A DNA stretch of 64,000 nucleotides from the NCBI RefSeq assembly GCF_001202025.1, contig NZ_LGHS01000076.1, forward strand, positions 248,001 through 312,000. The letters run 5' to 3'. The first letter of the stretch is position 1. The number at the start of each line of letters is the position of its first letter. Origin of the DNA: Pseudorhodobacter aquimaris. Its GTDB lineage: Bacteria; Pseudomonadota; Alphaproteobacteria; Rhodobacterales; Rhodobacteraceae. Positions 9,239 through 18,582 of this stretch are shown piece after piece. The translations under genes and the position numbers were made by a program. The notes beneath the pieces were generated by a model. It was not told where the DNA came from. It was given only the letters and a program-made list of their open reading frames with translations, and did no database searches.

Positions 9239-9963
9239 GCTTTATCGAGTTTAAAAACACCTCCAAGGCCTTTGGCCCGCTGCAAGTGCTGAAGGATGTC
9301 GATCTGTCCACTGAAAAGGGCGAAGTGGTTGTTCTGATCGGTCCTTCGGGTTCGGGGAAATCCACATTGTTGCGTTGCATCAATGGTTTGGAAACCATCA
9401 CCGGCGGCGATCTGATCGTGGATGGTCTGTCGGTCACGGGCGGTAAAAAGGTGCTGTGTGAGATACGGCAAGAGGCCGGAATGGTCTTTCAGCAGTTCAA
9501 CCTCTTTCCGCAGATGACAGCCCTGCAAAACGTGGCCCTTGGCCCGCGCAAGGTCCGTGGCCTGTCCAAGGATGAGGCCGAAATACAGGCGCAAGCGTTG
9601 CTCGATAAGGTTGGCCTGTCCGACAAAGGCGGCCATTACCCTGCCGAGCTGTCAGGCGGGCAGCAACAGCGTGTCGCCATCGCGCGCGCCTTGGCCGTAA
9701 AGCCCAAAGTCATGCTCTTTGACGAGCCGACCTCGGCGCTGGACCCCGAGCTGAAGCATGAAGTTCTGAACGTGATGTTGCAACTGGCCAAAGAGGGGAT
9801 GACCATGGTCGTGGTCACCCATGAGATGGCTTTTGCCAAACAGGTCGGCACGCGGCTGATCTTTATGGAACACGGCAAGATTGCGGTGGATGATGACCCG
9901 CGCACCGTGATCGATACCCCCCCAAATCCGCGGATGAAGGATTTCCTGAGCCATGTCGAGTAA
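9235..9963 (+). CDS. Amino acid ABC transporter ATP-binding protein (GlnQ-like)
   Basis: A 242-residue ATPase with Walker [11 protein letters not shown]-loop [12 protein letters not shown], signature [15 protein letters not shown] and Walker [15 protein letters not shown], all typical of polar amino acid uptake ATPases. It overlaps the permease gene by ATGA and the following peptidase gene by 11 bases, so all three are likely translated in concert. Confidence 0.93.
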   Translation: MSFIEFKNTSKAFGPLQVLKDVDLSTEKGEVVVLIGPSGSGKSTLLRCINGLETITGGDLIVDGLSVTGGKKVLCEIRQEAGMVFQQFNLFPQMTALQNVALGPRKVRGLSKDEAEIQAQALLDKVGLSDKGGHYPAELSGGQQQRVAIARALAVKPKVMLFDEPTSALDPELKHEVLNVMLQLAKEGMTMVVVTHEMAFAKQVGTRLIFMEHGKIAVDDDPRTVIDTPPNPRMKDFLSHVE

Positions 9964-10975
9964 CAAGAACCCGATCGAATGGCTTGCTGTGTCTGGCACG
10001 CCGTTTGACGTCGGGCAAGCAATGGGCGCGCAAGGGCGGGCAGCAGTTCATGCCCATCTGATCCGGTCAGATATCTGGTCCAAAATCACCGGCGCAGATC
10101 ATGCCGGAACTGTTTCGCGGCTGATGGAAAGCACGAAAAACCGTTTCCCCGAATTCTATGAGGAGTTGCGCGGTTTGGCGCAGGGGTTGGATGTGCCGTT
10201 TCAGGATGTTTTCGCCTGGAATTGCCGGGGGGATATCCTTGCATCGGTGCCGGATGGCTGTACCACAATCCAGTCGCCGGGCAATGTCATCCGTGTCAGC
10301 CATAATGAGGACGGGCTGCCGTTCTTTCGCGGGGATTGCTTTATTCTGGATGCCAAGCCGCAGGCCTCAATGGGGTTTCGCGCCTTTTGCTATCCGGGAT
10401 CTGTGGCCGGTCATACCTTTGGCTGGAATGATGCGGGGCTGGTGCAGGCGGTGAACAATTTGCGGCTGAGGGATCTGACCCCGACGATTCCGCGTATGGT
10501 TCTGGGGCGGGCGGTTCTGGCGTCGGCGACGTTGCAAGGGGCGGTCAAGACCCTGACCGATGATCCGCAGAGCGGCGGGTTCCATATGACATTGGCCCAG
10601 GCCGGAAATCCGCAATTGCTGAGTGTGGAATACGGTGGCGGCAAGGCCTCGGTACGCGGAATTGAGGTGCGCAGCGGCCACGCCAATCACGCGCTCCATC
10701 TGGGAGCCGAGGGGCAGATCATCACGCAATCATCGGCGGATCGTCAAACGACCGTGGAGCGGCTGGTGAAGCAGGATAAACTGATCGACCTCGATATTCT
10801 GCGCGATACGTCGGGCCCCGGTTTGCCGATACGCCGCGATGCGCCTGATGATCCCGACCATGAGAACACGCTTGCAACATGTCAGTTTAGCGTTTCTAAA
10901 ACGGGCGTGGAGTGGGGGATTTACGGTGAAAAAGACGGACCAGCAGCCTATCACAGCGAACAGGAACCCGCCTGA
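9953..10975 (+). CDS. C45-family peptidase / acyl-CoA:6-APA acyltransferase-like amidohydrolase
   Basis: A 340-residue Ntn-hydrolase-like protein. The core matches the C45 group: FAWNCRGDIL, then DGCTTI in which Cys103 would become the N-terminal nucleophile after cleavage of Gly102-Cys103, then VSHNEDG and a GWNDAGLVQAVNNL segment. These enzymes cleave or transfer acyl groups on amides. There is no signal peptide, so it is cytosolic. Its overlap with the amino acid importer genes suggests that it hydrolyses an imported N-acyl amino acid or related amide. The substrate is not known. Confidence 0.75.
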   Translation: MSSNKNPIEWLAVSGTPFDVGQAMGAQGRAAVHAHLIRSDIWSKITGADHAGTVSRLMESTKNRFPEFYEELRGLAQGLDVPFQDVFAWNCRGDILASVPDGCTTIQSPGNVIRVSHNEDGLPFFRGDCFILDAKPQASMGFRAFCYPGSVAGHTFGWNDAGLVQAVNNLRLRDLTPTIPRMVLGRAVLASATLQGAVKTLTDDPQSGGFHMTLAQAGNPQLLSVEYGGGKASVRGIEVRSGHANHALHLGAEGQIITQSSADRQTTVERLVKQDKLIDLDILRDTSGPGLPIRRDAPDDPDHENTLATCQFSVSKTGVEWGIYGEKDGPAAYHSEQEPA

Positions 10976-11867
10976 CTCGCCGCCTGCGAATATCGAAGAG
11001 TTGCGCGCCCTTTTGATCGAGATCACAAAGGGCGCGGCCCCTCACAGTCTGGGCGCCAAGTCACGCGATGCATTTGGCCGGATATTGGATCTTCAGGACA
11101 GCACTGACCTGTTGTCCATTACAACGTTATCGGAACGGGTCAAGACCAACCCCTCGACCATCACCCGTCTGGCCAAAAGCCTCGGCTATCCTGGGTTCGG
11201 GGCGTTTCAAAAAGCCTTGCTGGCAACCCGCCTGCAACAGCCCGGTTCTTTCTATCTCAATCAGGCGCAATCGGCCCTGTCGAATGCCGATCAGCCGATC
11301 AAACAACGTGCGGCCCAGCTTTGTCATGAAAATCAGGCGAATATCGACCGTTTTGTGGAAAACCTTGACCCGAACAGCTTTGAAACAGCCATCAGGATGA
11401 TCGCCGAGGCGCGGCGTGTCACCATTTACGGCATCTGCCAGTTTCACTCCCTCGCGGCCTTTCTGGCTTACGGGCTTCGGTTGATCCGCGCGGATGTAAG
11501 TGTTCTGGATGCAAACGGTCTGGGTGTCGCCGAAGAGATCGCCGCCATGGGGTCCGGTGACGTCTGTATCGTGATCAGCGTTGCACCTTATTCACGTCAG
11601 GTCGTTGCCGCATCGCAAGTGGCGCATGAACAGGGGCTTGATGTGATCGCGATCACCGATCTTGGCAGTTCGCCGCTTGTATCGCATTCGAAGGCCGCGA
11701 TTTTTGCGCCGCATCAAAGCAGCTTTATCTCAAACTCGATCACCAGTTTCTTTGCGGTGGCCGAATGTGTGATCAATGCTGTGGCCGCCTTTGATTTCCA
11801 ACAAACTGAACAGGCGCTTATCGCCCGTCAGAACCTTATAAAGCGTCTGAATATTGAGGATCGCTGA
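10926..11867 (+). CDS. RpiR/MurR-family transcriptional regulator
   Basis: A 313-residue regulator. The N-terminal HTH_6 domain (about residues 20-95) contains LSERVKTNPSTITRLAKSLG, and the C-terminal SIS domain (about 130-270) has a RRVTIYGICQFHSLAA segment and VISVAPYSRQVVAASQVA. I chose GTG 10926, which follows GTGGGGGAT; it starts 50 bases inside the peptidase gene. SIS domains usually sense phosphosugars or amino sugars. Position suggests control of the preceding transport operon. Confidence 0.85.
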   Translation: MKKTDQQPITANRNPPDSPPANIEELRALLIEITKGAAPHSLGAKSRDAFGRILDLQDSTDLLSITTLSERVKTNPSTITRLAKSLGYPGFGAFQKALLATRLQQPGSFYLNQAQSALSNADQPIKQRAAQLCHENQANIDRFVENLDPNSFETAIRMIAEARRVTIYGICQFHSLAAFLAYGLRLIRADVSVLDANGLGVAEEIAAMGSGDVCIVISVAPYSRQVVAASQVAHEQGLDVIAITDLGSSPLVSHSKAAIFAPHQSSFISNSITSFFAVAECVINAVAAFDFQQTEQALIARQNLIKRLNIEDR

Positions 11868-11943
11868 CCGTGTTAGTCATGCGTTTTGGCCTCAGCCAAG
11901 CCGATCTGGCTGCATATGCCCGACACCACCTGAACCTTGCGCG

Positions 11944-12942
11944 TTAGGTTGCGGGCTTTGGTGCCGCCGGTGAAGGGGTTCCCCCCGCCTCGGGAAAGAA
12001 GCAAGCCGTCCGATGTGTCGCACCTTCCAATAGCGGGCGTTCTGCATGGCAGCGGTCTTGGGCCTTCCAGCAGCGAGGCGCAAAGGCACAGCCGGGCGGA
12101 ACATTCATCGGGGATGGCAGTTCGCCTGCCAGTTTGATGCGTTGTTTCTCCAGGCCCGGTTCGGCCACGGGGGTCGCGGACAAAAGCGCCTTGGTATATG
12201 GGTGGCGCGGACCGGCAAAGATTTCCTCTTTGGAGCCGGTTTCTACGGGGCGGCCCAGATACATCACGATGACATCATCGGCCATATGTTTGACGACCGA
12301 AAGGTCATGGCTGATGAACAGATATGCAAGGCCCATCCGCTCTTGCAATTCGGTCAGCAGGTTGAGGATCTGGCTTTGGATCGACAGGTCCAGCGCGGAA
12401 ACGGGTTCATCCAGCACCAGCACCTTGGGGTCCAGCATCAGCGCGCGGGCAACCGCGATCCGCTGGCGCTGACCGCCCGAGAACATATGCGGATACCGTT
12501 CAAAATGCTCGGGGCGCAGGCCCACGAGGCGCAGCATATCGCGCGCTTTGGCGGTGCGCTCGGCGGCGCTCATCTCGGGGCGGTTGATCTTGAGCGGTTC
12601 TTCCAGAATGGCCCCGATCTTTTGGCGCGGGTTGAGCGAGCCGTAAGGGTCCTGGAACACGATCTGCACATCGGTGCGCAGGCTGGCCCAGTTTTCCCTT
12701 GTGGCGCCCCGTCCGTTCAGTTGAAACTGCCCGCCCGTCGGTTCCTCGATCAGGGTGATCAGCCGCGCGAGGGTGGATTTGCCACAGCCGCTTTCGCCGA
12801 CCACGGCAAGGGTCTTGCCCAGATGCAGGGTAAAGCTGGCCTCGGACAGCGCGCGCACCACTTGCGGTTTGCGGAACATACCGCCGCCGACCTCGTAATG
12901 GCGGCTCAGGTTTTCGGCGATGACTACGGGGGTGTCGCTCAT
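11944..12942 (-). CDS. dppF: Di-/oligopeptide ABC transporter ATP-binding protein DppF-like
   Basis: A 332-residue ATPase of the OppF/DppF type. It has Walker A GESGCGKST, signature FSGGQRQRIAVARAL and Walker B VLVLDEPVSALD, then the C-terminal oligopeptide extension with PPGCAFAPRCWKAQDRC, whose cysteines in this family bind a 4Fe-4S cluster. Its ATG overlaps the dppD stop by four bases. It is the last gene of the minus-strand operon and is convergent with the RpiR gene. Confidence 0.92.
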   Translation of the reverse strand: MSDTPVVIAENLSRHYEVGGGMFRKPQVVRALSEASFTLHLGKTLAVVGESGCGKSTLARLITLIEEPTGGQFQLNGRGATRENWASLRTDVQIVFQDPYGSLNPRQKIGAILEEPLKINRPEMSAAERTAKARDMLRLVGLRPEHFERYPHMFSGGQRQRIAVARALMLDPKVLVLDEPVSALDLSIQSQILNLLTELQERMGLAYLFISHDLSVVKHMADDVIVMYLGRPVETGSKEEIFAGPRHPYTKALLSATPVAEPGLEKQRIKLAGELPSPMNVPPGCAFAPRCWKAQDRCHAERPLLEGATHRTACFFPEAGGTPSPAAPKPAT

Positions 12943-13916
12943 GCCTTGACCTCCTCGGTTGCGTTCAGGGGGTAGTGGCAGCGCGCAAGACCCAGTTCGG
13001 ACCCGCAAGGTATGGGCGGCGTGCTGCGGCAACGGTCATCGGCATAGGCGCAGCGGGGCGAGAAGAGACAGCCCTTGGGGCGGTCGAATTGCCCCGGTAC
13101 CACGCCCGGAATGGTCGGCAACAGTTTGGAGGTCGCGCGCTCGGGCAGGGCGGCCAGCAGGGCGGCGGTATAGGGGTGATGCGGGCGCGCAAAGAGGTCA
13201 TAGACCGGTTGGTCCTCAACCTTTTGCCCCGCATATTGCACCGAGACGCGTTCCGCATTCTCGGCAACCACGCCCATATCATGGGTGATCAGGATCAGCC
13301 CCATGCCGGTATCGCGCTGCAACCCCGTCAGCAGATCGAGGATCTGCGCCTGAATGGTCACGTCCAGCGCCGTTGTCGGCTCATCCGCGATCAGGAGTTT
13401 GGGGTTACAGGCAATCGACATCGCGATCATCACACGTTGGTTCATCCCGCCCGACATCTGGTGCGGAAAGGTATTGAGCCTGCTTTCGGGGGCAGGGATG
13501 CCCACCATATCCATCAGCTCGATCGCGCGCTTGTGGCGGGTGGCGCGGTCCATATTCATATGCAGGCGCAGGGCTTCCTTGATCTGGAAACCAACCGTGA
13601 AACAGGGGTTGAGCGAGGACATCGGCTCTTGAAAGATCATGGCGATGTCTTTGCCCACGATCTTGCGCCGCGCCTTGGGGGTAAGGGCGCGCAGGTCGCG
13701 GCCCTCAAACTCCATCACATCGGCGGTGATGGTCGCGGTCCAGGGCAAAAGCCCCATCAGTGCCAGCATCGACACCGATTTGCCCGACCCACTTTCGCCG
13801 ACAATGGCCAGAACCTCACCCTTGTCGACCGAGACATCCACCGCATCCACGGCCCGGAATGCCCCCGATGCGGTGGTGAAATCGACGCTGAGGTTGCGAA
13901 TTTCCAAAAGGGCCAT
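12939..13916 (-). CDS. dppD: Di-/oligopeptide ABC transporter ATP-binding protein DppD-like
   Basis: A 325-residue ATPase with Walker A GESGSGKSV (the usual S/T is followed by V), Q-loop IFQEPMSSLNPCFTVGFQ, signature MSGGMNQRVMIAMS and Walker B LLIADEPTTALDVT. The C-terminal CLFSPRCAYADDRC segment is the cysteine-bearing oligopeptide extension. It pairs with DppF to drive the DppBC channel. Only three bases separate it from dppC. Confidence 0.92.
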   Translation of the reverse strand: MALLEIRNLSVDFTTASGAFRAVDAVDVSVDKGEVLAIVGESGSGKSVSMLALMGLLPWTATITADVMEFEGRDLRALTPKARRKIVGKDIAMIFQEPMSSLNPCFTVGFQIKEALRLHMNMDRATRHKRAIELMDMVGIPAPESRLNTFPHQMSGGMNQRVMIAMSIACNPKLLIADEPTTALDVTIQAQILDLLTGLQRDTGMGLILITHDMGVVAENAERVSVQYAGQKVEDQPVYDLFARPHHPYTAALLAALPERATSKLLPTIPGVVPGQFDRPKGCLFSPRCAYADDRCRSTPPIPCGSELGLARCHYPLNATEEVKA

Positions 13917-13919
13917 GGC

Positions 13920-14822
13920 TCAGCTCCGCTTCAGCTTGGGGTCAAGGGCATCACGCAAACCGTCGCCCATCAGATTGATCGCCAGCACTGTGATCAGGAT
14001 GGCAAGACCGGGGAAGGTCACAACCCACCACGCCCGCAAGATAAACTCACGCGCCTCGGCCAGCATGGTGCCCCATTCCGGCGTTGGTGGCTGTGCGCCC
14101 ATACCAAGAAAGCCCAAAGCCGCCGCATCCAGTATCGCGGTGGAAAAGGACAAGGCGCCCTGAACGATGATCGGCGACATGCAGTTGGGCAGCACGGTGA
14201 TGAACATCAACCGCGCAAGACCCGCGCCGGTGGTGCGCGAGGCGGTGACGTAATCCTTGGACAGCTCCGACATTACGCTGGCCCGTGTCAGGCGCACGTA
14301 ATGGGGCTGCAAGACGATGGCGATGGCGATCATCGCATTGGTCAGGCTTGGCCCCAGAATGGCGACCAGCACAAGCGCCAGCAGCAAGGACGGAAAGGCC
14401 AGAATGATATCCATCACCCGCATGATGATCGTATCGACCCATTTGGGCGCAAAGCCCGCGATCAGCCCGATCAAAATCCCGCCCGAGGCGGCAACAGCCA
14501 CAACGACAATCCCCACATAAAAGGAATAGCGCGCCCCGTGCAAAAGCCGCGACAGCATATCGCGCCCCACCGCATCGGTGCCCAACAAAAAGGCCGTCGT
14601 CCCGCCCTCTTGCCAGAAGGGCGGTTGCAGCAGGTGCTGGCGAAACTGTTCCGTCGGATCGTGAGGGGCGATCACATCGGCCAGAATGGCCACCGCCACG
14701 AATATGGCAAAGACCCAAAGCCCGAAAACAGCGCCCCGGTTTTCGCGGAAGTAATGCCAGAATTCGGTCAGCCTGCCGGGACGTGCCTGCATATCCGGCT
14801 CTTGTTGCACTGTATCGGCCAT
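13920..14822 (-). CDS. dppC: Di-/oligopeptide ABC transporter permease DppC-like
   Basis: A 300-residue permease with an N-terminal cytoplasmic stretch and about six helices. It includes the family features HDPTEQFRQHLLQPPFW, LLGTDAVGRDMLSRLLHGAR and the coupling segment RTTGAGLARLMFITVLPN. I chose ATG 14822, which shares one base with the dppB stop (TGATG). The frame runs on upstream but only as a shadow of dppB. Confidence 0.92.
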   Translation of the reverse strand: MADTVQQEPDMQARPGRLTEFWHYFRENRGAVFGLWVFAIFVAVAILADVIAPHDPTEQFRQHLLQPPFWQEGGTTAFLLGTDAVGRDMLSRLLHGARYSFYVGIVVVAVAASGGILIGLIAGFAPKWVDTIIMRVMDIILAFPSLLLALVLVAILGPSLTNAMIAIAIVLQPHYVRLTRASVMSELSKDYVTASRTTGAGLARLMFITVLPNCMSPIIVQGALSFSTAILDAAALGFLGMGAQPPTPEWGTMLAEAREFILRAWWVVTFPGLAILITVLAINLMGDGLRDALDPKLKRS

Positions 14823-15829
14823 CAGCGTTTCCTGATCTTGGGGTTGATGAAACCGTAAAGCATATCCACGGTCAGGTTGACGATCATCACCATCACGGCG
14901 ATCAGCAAAAGCCCGCCCTGCACCACGGGGTAATCGCGGCGGAAGATGCTGTCGACCATCCATTTGCCGATGCCCGGCCAGCTAAAGATCGTCTCGGTCA
15001 GGATTGCGCCGGCCAGCAAGGTGCCGACCGAAAGCCCGATGACGGTGATGACGGGAATAAGCGCATTGCGCAGCGCATGGATGCCGTTGATCCCATAAGG
15101 CGAAAGCCCTTTGGCGCGGGCGGTGCGGATGTAATCTTCGGACAGAACCTCCAGCATCGCAGAGCGGGTTTGCCGCGCGATCACCGCCAGCGGGATGGTC
15201 CCCAACACGATTGTTGGCAAGATCAGATGGCTCAGGGCCGATGAAAACGCGCCCTTTTGCCCCGAAAGCAGGCTGTCGATCAGCATGAACCCTGTGGTGT
15301 CGGGGAAATAGAACATCAGGCTGATGCGGCCCGAAACCGGCGTCAGCCCCAACCAGCCCGAGACCACGATGATCAACAAAAGCGCCCACCAAAAGATCGG
15401 CATCGAATAGCCGACAAGGGCGGTGGACATCAACGCGCGGTCAAAGAACTTGCCGCGGTTTACGGCGGCAATCACCCCCGCAGGCAGTCCAAGCCCGACG
15501 GCAAAGATCATCGCGCAGAGCGACAGCTCCAGCGTGGCGGGGAAGAGGGCGAAAAACTCGTCCCAGACCGGCTTCTTGGTGACAAAGGACATGCCCAGAT
15601 CACCCTGCACGATCCCTTTGAGGTATTCGAAATATTGCACGTAAACCGGCTGGTCAAAACCCAGCTGCACCATCAATTCCTGATAGCGCTCGGGCGATAC
15701 GCCGCGCTCGCCCGCCATGACGGTGATCGGATCACCCGGCAACATGCGGATAAAGGCAAAAGAGATCAATGTGACCCCGATAAAGGTCGGCACAAAGGTC
15801 AGCAGCCGCGAAGCAAGATATTTCAGCAT
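14822..15829 (-). CDS. dppB: Di-/oligopeptide ABC transporter permease DppB-like
   Basis: A 335-residue permease beginning MLKYLASRLLTFVPTFIGV, the standard DppB/OppB N-terminus. An RMLPGDPI motif follows, and near the C-terminus come the coupling sequence YIRTARAKGLS and ETIFSWPGIGKWMV. It forms the heterodimeric channel with DppC. Start and stop each share one base with the neighbouring genes. Confidence 0.92.
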   Translation of the reverse strand: MLKYLASRLLTFVPTFIGVTLISFAFIRMLPGDPITVMAGERGVSPERYQELMVQLGFDQPVYVQYFEYLKGIVQGDLGMSFVTKKPVWDEFFALFPATLELSLCAMIFAVGLGLPAGVIAAVNRGKFFDRALMSTALVGYSMPIFWWALLLIIVVSGWLGLTPVSGRISLMFYFPDTTGFMLIDSLLSGQKGAFSSALSHLILPTIVLGTIPLAVIARQTRSAMLEVLSEDYIRTARAKGLSPYGINGIHALRNALIPVITVIGLSVGTLLAGAILTETIFSWPGIGKWMVDSIFRRDYPVVQGGLLLIAVMVMIVNLTVDMLYGFINPKIRKR

Positions 15830-16920
15830 CAGCCTATCACCGTCAGGTCTTTGGGGAATTCAGTCAGGCTGATATAGCCACCATCGGTGACCAGGACATC
15901 ATCCTCTATCCGAACGCCGATTTCATTCGGGATATAAAGCCCCGGCTCATTGGTAAACACGGTTGCGGCGGCCAGAACCTCATAATTGCCACGCATGATA
16001 TAGGGTGCCTCATGCACATCGCGGCCCAGCCCATGACCTGTCTTGGTGCGGATGTATTCCGCAAAGGGCGAGGCCTCAAGCACTGACGTTACGGCATCAT
16101 CGATCTGATGGGCGGTCACACCGGCGCGTGTTACCGCATGTCCCGCCATATTGGCACGCAAGACAGTGTCATAGACCTGATGCGCGCGGTCATCAGCATG
16201 GCCGACAAAGAAGGTGCGGGTGATATCGGCGGTAAACCCGTCCTTGCGCCCGCCGAAATCGATCAGCAGCGCATCACCGGGCGCAATCGCCACATCGCGC
16301 GCATGGGCATGGGGCTTGGCGGCATTGCCACCTGCGGCCACAATCGGCCCGAAGGAAAGCCCCTCGGCCCCGTTGCGAAAGAGGGCTGCCACCAGCAGGC
16401 TCTCGACCTGCCGTTCGGTCATGCCGGGCTTCACCTCGGCGATGGTTTCGGCAAGTGCGGCCTCGGACAGACGGATTGCGCCGGTCAGCGCAGAAATCTC
16501 ATCAGGGGTTTTGCGCAAACGCAGGCCCGAGATCTGTTTCTCGGCATCCAGAATACGCAGATCGGGATAGGCCGCAGCCAGCGCGTGGTGGACAAACACC
16601 CGCATCACCTGACCCTCAACCGCAAGCGAGGTCAGCGGCAGATGTGCGGCCATCGCGGCAAAAGCATCGCGGTATCCGGTCTGGTCGCGCCAATCAAAAA
16701 CAGCGCCCTCAAATCCAAGCGCCTCAAAAGACAGCAGCTCAAGGTTTGGGACCAAGGCCACCGGCGCGCCGGTTACGGGGATGATGATAACCATGGGCCG
16801 TTCATGGCTGCCGAAGCTGGCATTGAACAGACGTTCAAAGTTACTGCCGGGCACGAGGGCAATAGCATCAACGCCCAAGTCCCGCGCAATCGCACGGTGT
16901 TCGGCATAGCGGTCGGTCAT
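15829..16920 (-). CDS. M24-family metallopeptidase (Xaa-Pro aminopeptidase/prolidase-like)
   Basis: A 363-residue pita-bread-fold peptidase. All five metal ligands are present: Asp221 (LLIDFGG), Asp232 (TADITRTF), His296 (TKTGHGLG), Glu325 (TNEPGLY) and Glu339 (RIEDDV). The N-terminal creatinase-like domain covers about residues 1-135. There is no signal peptide, so it is cytosolic. It lies inside the peptide importer operon, between dppA and dppB, and probably trims imported proline-containing peptides. The exact specificity is not visible. Confidence 0.88.
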   Translation of the reverse strand: MTDRYAEHRAIARDLGVDAIALVPGSNFERLFNASFGSHERPMVIIIPVTGAPVALVPNLELLSFEALGFEGAVFDWRDQTGYRDAFAAMAAHLPLTSLAVEGQVMRVFVHHALAAAYPDLRILDAEKQISGLRLRKTPDEISALTGAIRLSEAALAETIAEVKPGMTERQVESLLVAALFRNGAEGLSFGPIVAAGGNAAKPHAHARDVAIAPGDALLIDFGGRKDGFTADITRTFFVGHADDRAHQVYDTVLRANMAGHAVTRAGVTAHQIDDAVTSVLEASPFAEYIRTKTGHGLGRDVHEAPYIMRGNYEVLAAATVFTNEPGLYIPNEIGVRIEDDVLVTDGGYISLTEFPKDLTVIG

Positions 16921-16952
16921 AGTGTTTCTTACCTTGGCAAATGGCTCAGGGG

Positions 16953-16978
16953 GGGAGGGGGCCGTCTGGCCCCCTCCC
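16953..16978 (-). promoter_or_regulatory. GC-rich intercistronic hairpin after dppA
   Basis: A perfect 11-bp stem (GGGAGGGGGCC paired with GGCCCCCTCCC) with a four-base loop lies between dppA and the M24 peptidase gene. No T-run follows on the minus strand, so it is not a standard terminator. Such hairpins after a binding-protein gene commonly protect its mRNA or reduce read-through, giving more binding protein than channel. That role is inference. Confidence 0.6.
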
Positions 16979-16989
16979 GTATCAATAGA

Positions 16990-18582
16990 TCACTCGGCGA
17001 GGTCAACGCCATAGAAACGGACAGAGCCGAGCGGGCTCATCTCATAGCCCTGAACCTCTTTGCGCATTGGCGTGAAGGTCACCGAATGGGCGATCGTGCT
17101 CCAAGGCGCTTGATCCTTGAAGATCAGCTGCGCTTCTTCATAAAGCTTGGTGCGCTCTGCCTGATCGGCCGTCACCTTGGCTTTTTGGACCAGCGCGTCG
17201 AAGTCTTCGTTGCACCACTGCGCGCGGTTGGCGTTGCCCACGGCATCACAGCCCAGCAAAACGGCAAGGAAGTTGTCCGGGTCACCATTGTCGCCGGTCC
17301 AGCCCAGCAGAACCGCACCGTCACGATCTTCGGCCTTGGCGCGCTCCAGATACTCGCCCCACTCATAGGATACGATTTCCACCGAGACGCCGATCTTGCC
17401 GAGGTCTTCTTGCATCAGCTCGGCCATACGGCGGGCATTGGGGTTATACGGGCGCTGCACAGGCATTGCCCAGATCTTCATCGACAGATCCGAGACACCC
17501 GCATCAGCCAGCATCTGCTTGGCCGCTTCGGGGTCATAGGCGTCATCCTCTACCGCGTCGTTATAGGACCACATCGCAGGCGGGATCGGGTTCTTGGCAA
17601 TGCTGCCGGCGCCTTGGAAGACCACATCCAGAATCGCCTGCTTGTCGACCGCCATATTCAGCGCGCGACGCACGTTGACGTTATCAAAAGGCGCAACCTT
17701 GGTGTTATAGGCCAGATAACCGACGTTCAGGCCCTCTTGTTCCTGAACCACCAGATCGGCGTCTTCTTGCATCGCTGCCACATCGGCAGGGTTGGGATAG
17801 GACATCAGGTGGCACTCGCCAGCCTTCATCTTTTGATAGCGAACCGAGGCGTCGGTTGTGATCGCAAAGACCAGATTGTCCAGCGGTGACGCGCCTGCCC
17901 AGTAATCAGGGTTGGCGGCATAGCGGATAACCGCATCCTTTTGATAGGCCACAAAAGAGAACGGCCCGGTGCCAATCGGCGCCTGGTTCAGCATCTCAGG
18001 CGTGCCTGCCTCAAGCATGGCATCGGCATATTCCTTGGACACGATCGAGGCGAAATCCATCGCGAGGTTGGCGATCATCGGCGCTTCGGGACGGCTCAGC
18101 ACGAATTTCACGGTATAATCGTCGACCTTGACGATTTCCGTGATCAGATCGGACATCGACATGGAGTTGAAATACTCCCAGCTGCCGCCCTCATAGGTGA
18201 AATAGGGATTGGCCTCATCGCGCTGACGGTCAAAGGTAAAGATCACATCGTCGGCGTTGAAATCGCGGGACGGGGTGAAGGCGTCATTGGACTGGAATTT
18301 CACGCCTTCGCGCAGTTTAAAGGTATATTCCAACCCGTCTTCGGACACTTCCCAGCTTTCGGCCAATGCGGGTTTGGTTGCTGTGGTGGCACCGTCGAAT
18401 TCGACCAGACGGTTGTACACCGCCTGAGAGGAGGCGTTAAATGTGGTGCCTGTGGTAAACAGCGCCGGATCAAAGCCCTCGGGCGACCCTTCGGAGCAAT
18501 AGACCATTGTCTTGGCAAAGGCCGCAGGGGCCAAGAGCGCGGTCATCACCAGACCAGTCGCAAGCGTAGTTTTAAGAGACAT
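16990..18582 (-). CDS. dppA: Di-/oligopeptide ABC transporter periplasmic binding protein DppA-like
   Basis: A 530-residue precursor with signal peptide MSLKTTLATGLVMTALL ending APAAFA before KTMVYCSEG. The SBP_bac_5 pattern is clear: YNRLVEFD, LAESWEVSEDGLEYTFKLREGVKF, YAANPDYWAGASPLDNLVF and NVRRALNMAVDKQAILD. It resembles dipeptide-binding DppA more than OppA and may also bind heme or other peptides, as DppA does in enterics. It is the first gene of the minus-strand operon, with its promoter presumably in 18583-19047. Confidence 0.92.
   Translation of the reverse strand: MSLKTTLATGLVMTALLAPAAFAKTMVYCSEGSPEGFDPALFTTGTTFNASSQAVYNRLVEFDGATTATKPALAESWEVSEDGLEYTFKLREGVKFQSNDAFTPSRDFNADDVIFTFDRQRDEANPYFTYEGGSWEYFNSMSMSDLITEIVKVDDYTVKFVLSRPEAPMIANLAMDFASIVSKEYADAMLEAGTPEMLNQAPIGTGPFSFVAYQKDAVIRYAANPDYWAGASPLDNLVFAITTDASVRYQKMKAGECHLMSYPNPADVAAMQEDADLVVQEQEGLNVGYLAYNTKVAPFDNVNVRRALNMAVDKQAILDVVFQGAGSIAKNPIPPAMWSYNDAVEDDAYDPEAAKQMLADAGVSDLSMKIWAMPVQRPYNPNARRMAELMQEDLGKIGVSVEIVSYEWGEYLERAKAEDRDGAVLLGWTGDNGDPDNFLAVLLGCDAVGNANRAQWCNEDFDALVQKAKVTADQAERTKLYEEAQLIFKDQAPWSTIAHSVTFTPMRKEVQGYEMSPLGSVRFYGVDLAE

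Noticed and set aside
12975-14858. A 627-codon plus-strand open frame opposite dppC/dppD.
   Set aside because: It is antisense to clear ABC transporter genes and its composition (His-, Gln- and Gly-rich) is that of a shadow frame; likewise the 593-codon frame at 16108-17889 and the 563-codon frame at 55109-56800.
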